Below are positions 62,919 to 64,000 of a stretch of 64,000 nt of DNA, piece by piece (position 1 is the first letter of the stretch; each line of letters begins with the position of its first letter). Where the stretch lies: the NCBI GenBank assembly GCA_030248135.1, contig JASANC010000572.1, forward strand, positions 1 through 64,000, read 5' to 3'. The notes beneath the pieces are model-generated. The model did not search any database, was not told where the DNA came from, and saw nothing but the letters and a program-made list of their open reading frames with translations. The position numbers and the translations under genes were made by a program. The DNA is from Theristus sp. LFF4_11 (Eukaryota > Nematoda > Chromadorea > Monhysterida > Xyalidae).

Positions 62919-63010
62919 CACTGCCCACGCACAGTAAACAACGAAATGTTTCGTTGGCAGTACGGCTGATGTTACACGCGAGAACGACCCGCCTCCATAG
63001 CACCTCTCAT
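62919..63010 (+). promoter_or_regulatory. snRNA promoter region (PSE-type) of U1 copy 2
   Basis: 92 bp identical by eye to that upstream of the U1 gene at 39879-40041, including the palindrome AACGAAATGTTTCGTT. Confidence 0.8.
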
Positions 63011-63173
63011 AAACTTACCTGGCGGGGGAGGTTTCTGTGATCAGCAAGGCAGAACTCCTGGGGCGAGGCTTGTCCATTGCACCACGGGCAGGTTGACCTC
63101 CACCGCTGCTCCGAGTTGGGGTACGCGGACCGCGTCATTTTTGAGTGTCGGGGCTGCGTTCGCGCGGCCCTGG
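63011..63173 (+). ncRNA. U1 spliceosomal snRNA gene (copy 2)
   Basis: 163 nt. 5' end AAACTTACCTGG, stem-loop 1 loop GATCAGCAAGG, stem-loop 2 ATTGCAC, Sm site CATTTTTGAG (63136-63145), 3' stem-loop GGGCTGCGTTCGCGCGGCCC, end CCTGG. Same length and one base different from copy 1. The 3' flanks of the two copies are unrelated. Confidence 0.96.
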
Positions 63174-63828
63174 AGTGCTGAAAACCTTGCTTTTTGCGGC
63201 CGGAGCGCCAGATGGGGAAAACTTTATAGACACCAACATGTTCGGATGCAAACACTGCATGGAAAACGCCAATTTTGCTTGAAAACCAAGCAAAAATCAA
63301 CAGCCATGGTAAAAATAAGCGCCCCCTCTGCTGCCAGGTGCCACCGACCCCTTCACAAGGTCCGAAGGTAAAAGGTCGACCATTTGTCGCGCAATAATCC
63401 TTGAGAGGTGCAAACAAGTCCGATGAAAAAAATTGTGCTCAATATTCCCCCTTTTAACCACACAGGGTTCAAAATTGTGTTAAAGGCAGTCTTTTGTTGT
63501 TTGAAGGCACAGAAAGATGAATGCATCGTTTATATTTCGGGAGTAGTGAAGAACTAACACGTTGGTACAATCGCAAATCACACGGCTTTTCATGTTTTTC
63601 AATACATGTGTCACAAAAACTTTGCAAAATGTTTGTCTAATCTTGCGTCCGTTAAATTTGAGAAATGTAGAACACTGCGCACTACTTAAAGTATCAACAT
63701 TCAAAACATTTTAAGAAAAGGGTAGAAAAATTTACAAGAAAACAAAATTTATCGATCGCGGTGTGTTTGAAGTTCTTTTTAAACGACTGGACTTTCATTG
63801 ACACCTTTCAATTCACAAATTGCGCCTT
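63174..63828. other. Flank of U1 copy 2, no gene recognised
   Basis: No shared 3' box with the other U1 copy can be seen, and open frames have no family match. Confidence 0.4.
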
Positions 63829-63926
63829 TCAGTCCGTGTTGACAGCCACTGCCATTCGACTGATGTACGCTTCGTTGAGGTCATTCATCGGCGTCCACAC
63901 GTTATCCTCCGGCCAATACTTGTAGA
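63829..63926 (-). CDS. Last exon of a possible Kelch-repeat protein (partial)
   Basis: After a tctcttttcag acceptor the minus strand encodes VYKYWPEDNVWTPMNDLNEA, then ISRMAVAVNTD and a TGA. The pattern Y-x-P-x-x-x-x-W-x-x-M...R...AV resembles the end of a Kelch blade. One repeat is too little to be sure. The rest of the gene lies beyond the window. Confidence 0.45.
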
Positions 63927-64000
63927 CTGAAAAGAGACAAAAAGCACCTCTGCCAAAACTCCAACGTGCATTGCGTGAGTGCATTTTGTATAAAGGTAAT

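Noticed and set aside
62659..63040. Frames rich in RNRP/PQSS repeats
   Set aside because: Translation of the 16-bp foldback units and of the U1 promoter.
63007..63417. 136-codon minus-strand frame
   Set aside because: Runs antisense through the U1 snRNA gene; no family match.

Overview
This is nuclear DNA from a eukaryote, almost certainly a nematode. Genes are split by many introns with GT-AG borders and mostly ttncag or tttcag acceptors. One gene encodes a cysteine pattern typical of the nematode DB module, another encodes a C-type lectin with a Cys-rich tail, and a short interstitial run of the nematode telomere repeat TTAGGC lies near 1257. Introns are long and repeat-filled and acceptors are looser than in Caenorhabditis, so a larger-genome, non-rhabditid lineage is likely. 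That last step is inference.

Layout: 12-983 (+) is the 3' end of a CDC50/TMEM30 flippase subunit. About 2850-4261 (+) is a DB-module protein. 4262-14341 holds no gene I can support; it carries MITEs, a poly-G tract, an inverted-repeat element and a 3.1-kb satellite. 14342-23683 (-) is a complete 11-exon gene for a 658-residue coiled-coil protein. One of its introns contains a 2.86-kb foldback element, and its first coding exon abuts a 114-copy 19-bp minisatellite (23753-25932). 26-35 kb is gene-poor. About 35037-36742 (+) is a Ly6-like protein and 36871-39323 (-) an F-box/LRR-like protein. A U1 snRNA gene (39879-40041, -) sits head-to-head with INTS11 (40390-46940, +). RPL11 (47302-50341, -) is convergent with INTS11. 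50.6-55.3 kb is a nest of G/C-homopolymer palindromes, a segmental duplication and a LINE remnant. 57775-59966 (-) is a C-type lectin. 60.9-62.9 kb holds two inverted-repeat elements, followed by a second U1 gene (63011-63173, +) and the last exon of a possible Kelch-like gene (63829-63926, -).

The most notable points: (1) the catalytic subunit of Integrator, which cleaves snRNA 3' ends, shares a roughly 350-bp intergenic region with a U1 snRNA gene; (2) that INTS11 copy lacks the exon that should carry one metal-binding histidine, and the intron phases independently call for a missing exon, right where a 77-bp segment carrying a splice acceptor is repeated four times; (3) a TA-flanked MITE has inserted at the 5' splice site of an RPL11 intron without destroying it; (4) several TA-flanked MITE families occur, one with an empty site preserved in a nearby duplicate. 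Coordinates were read by eye and could be off by a base in places.
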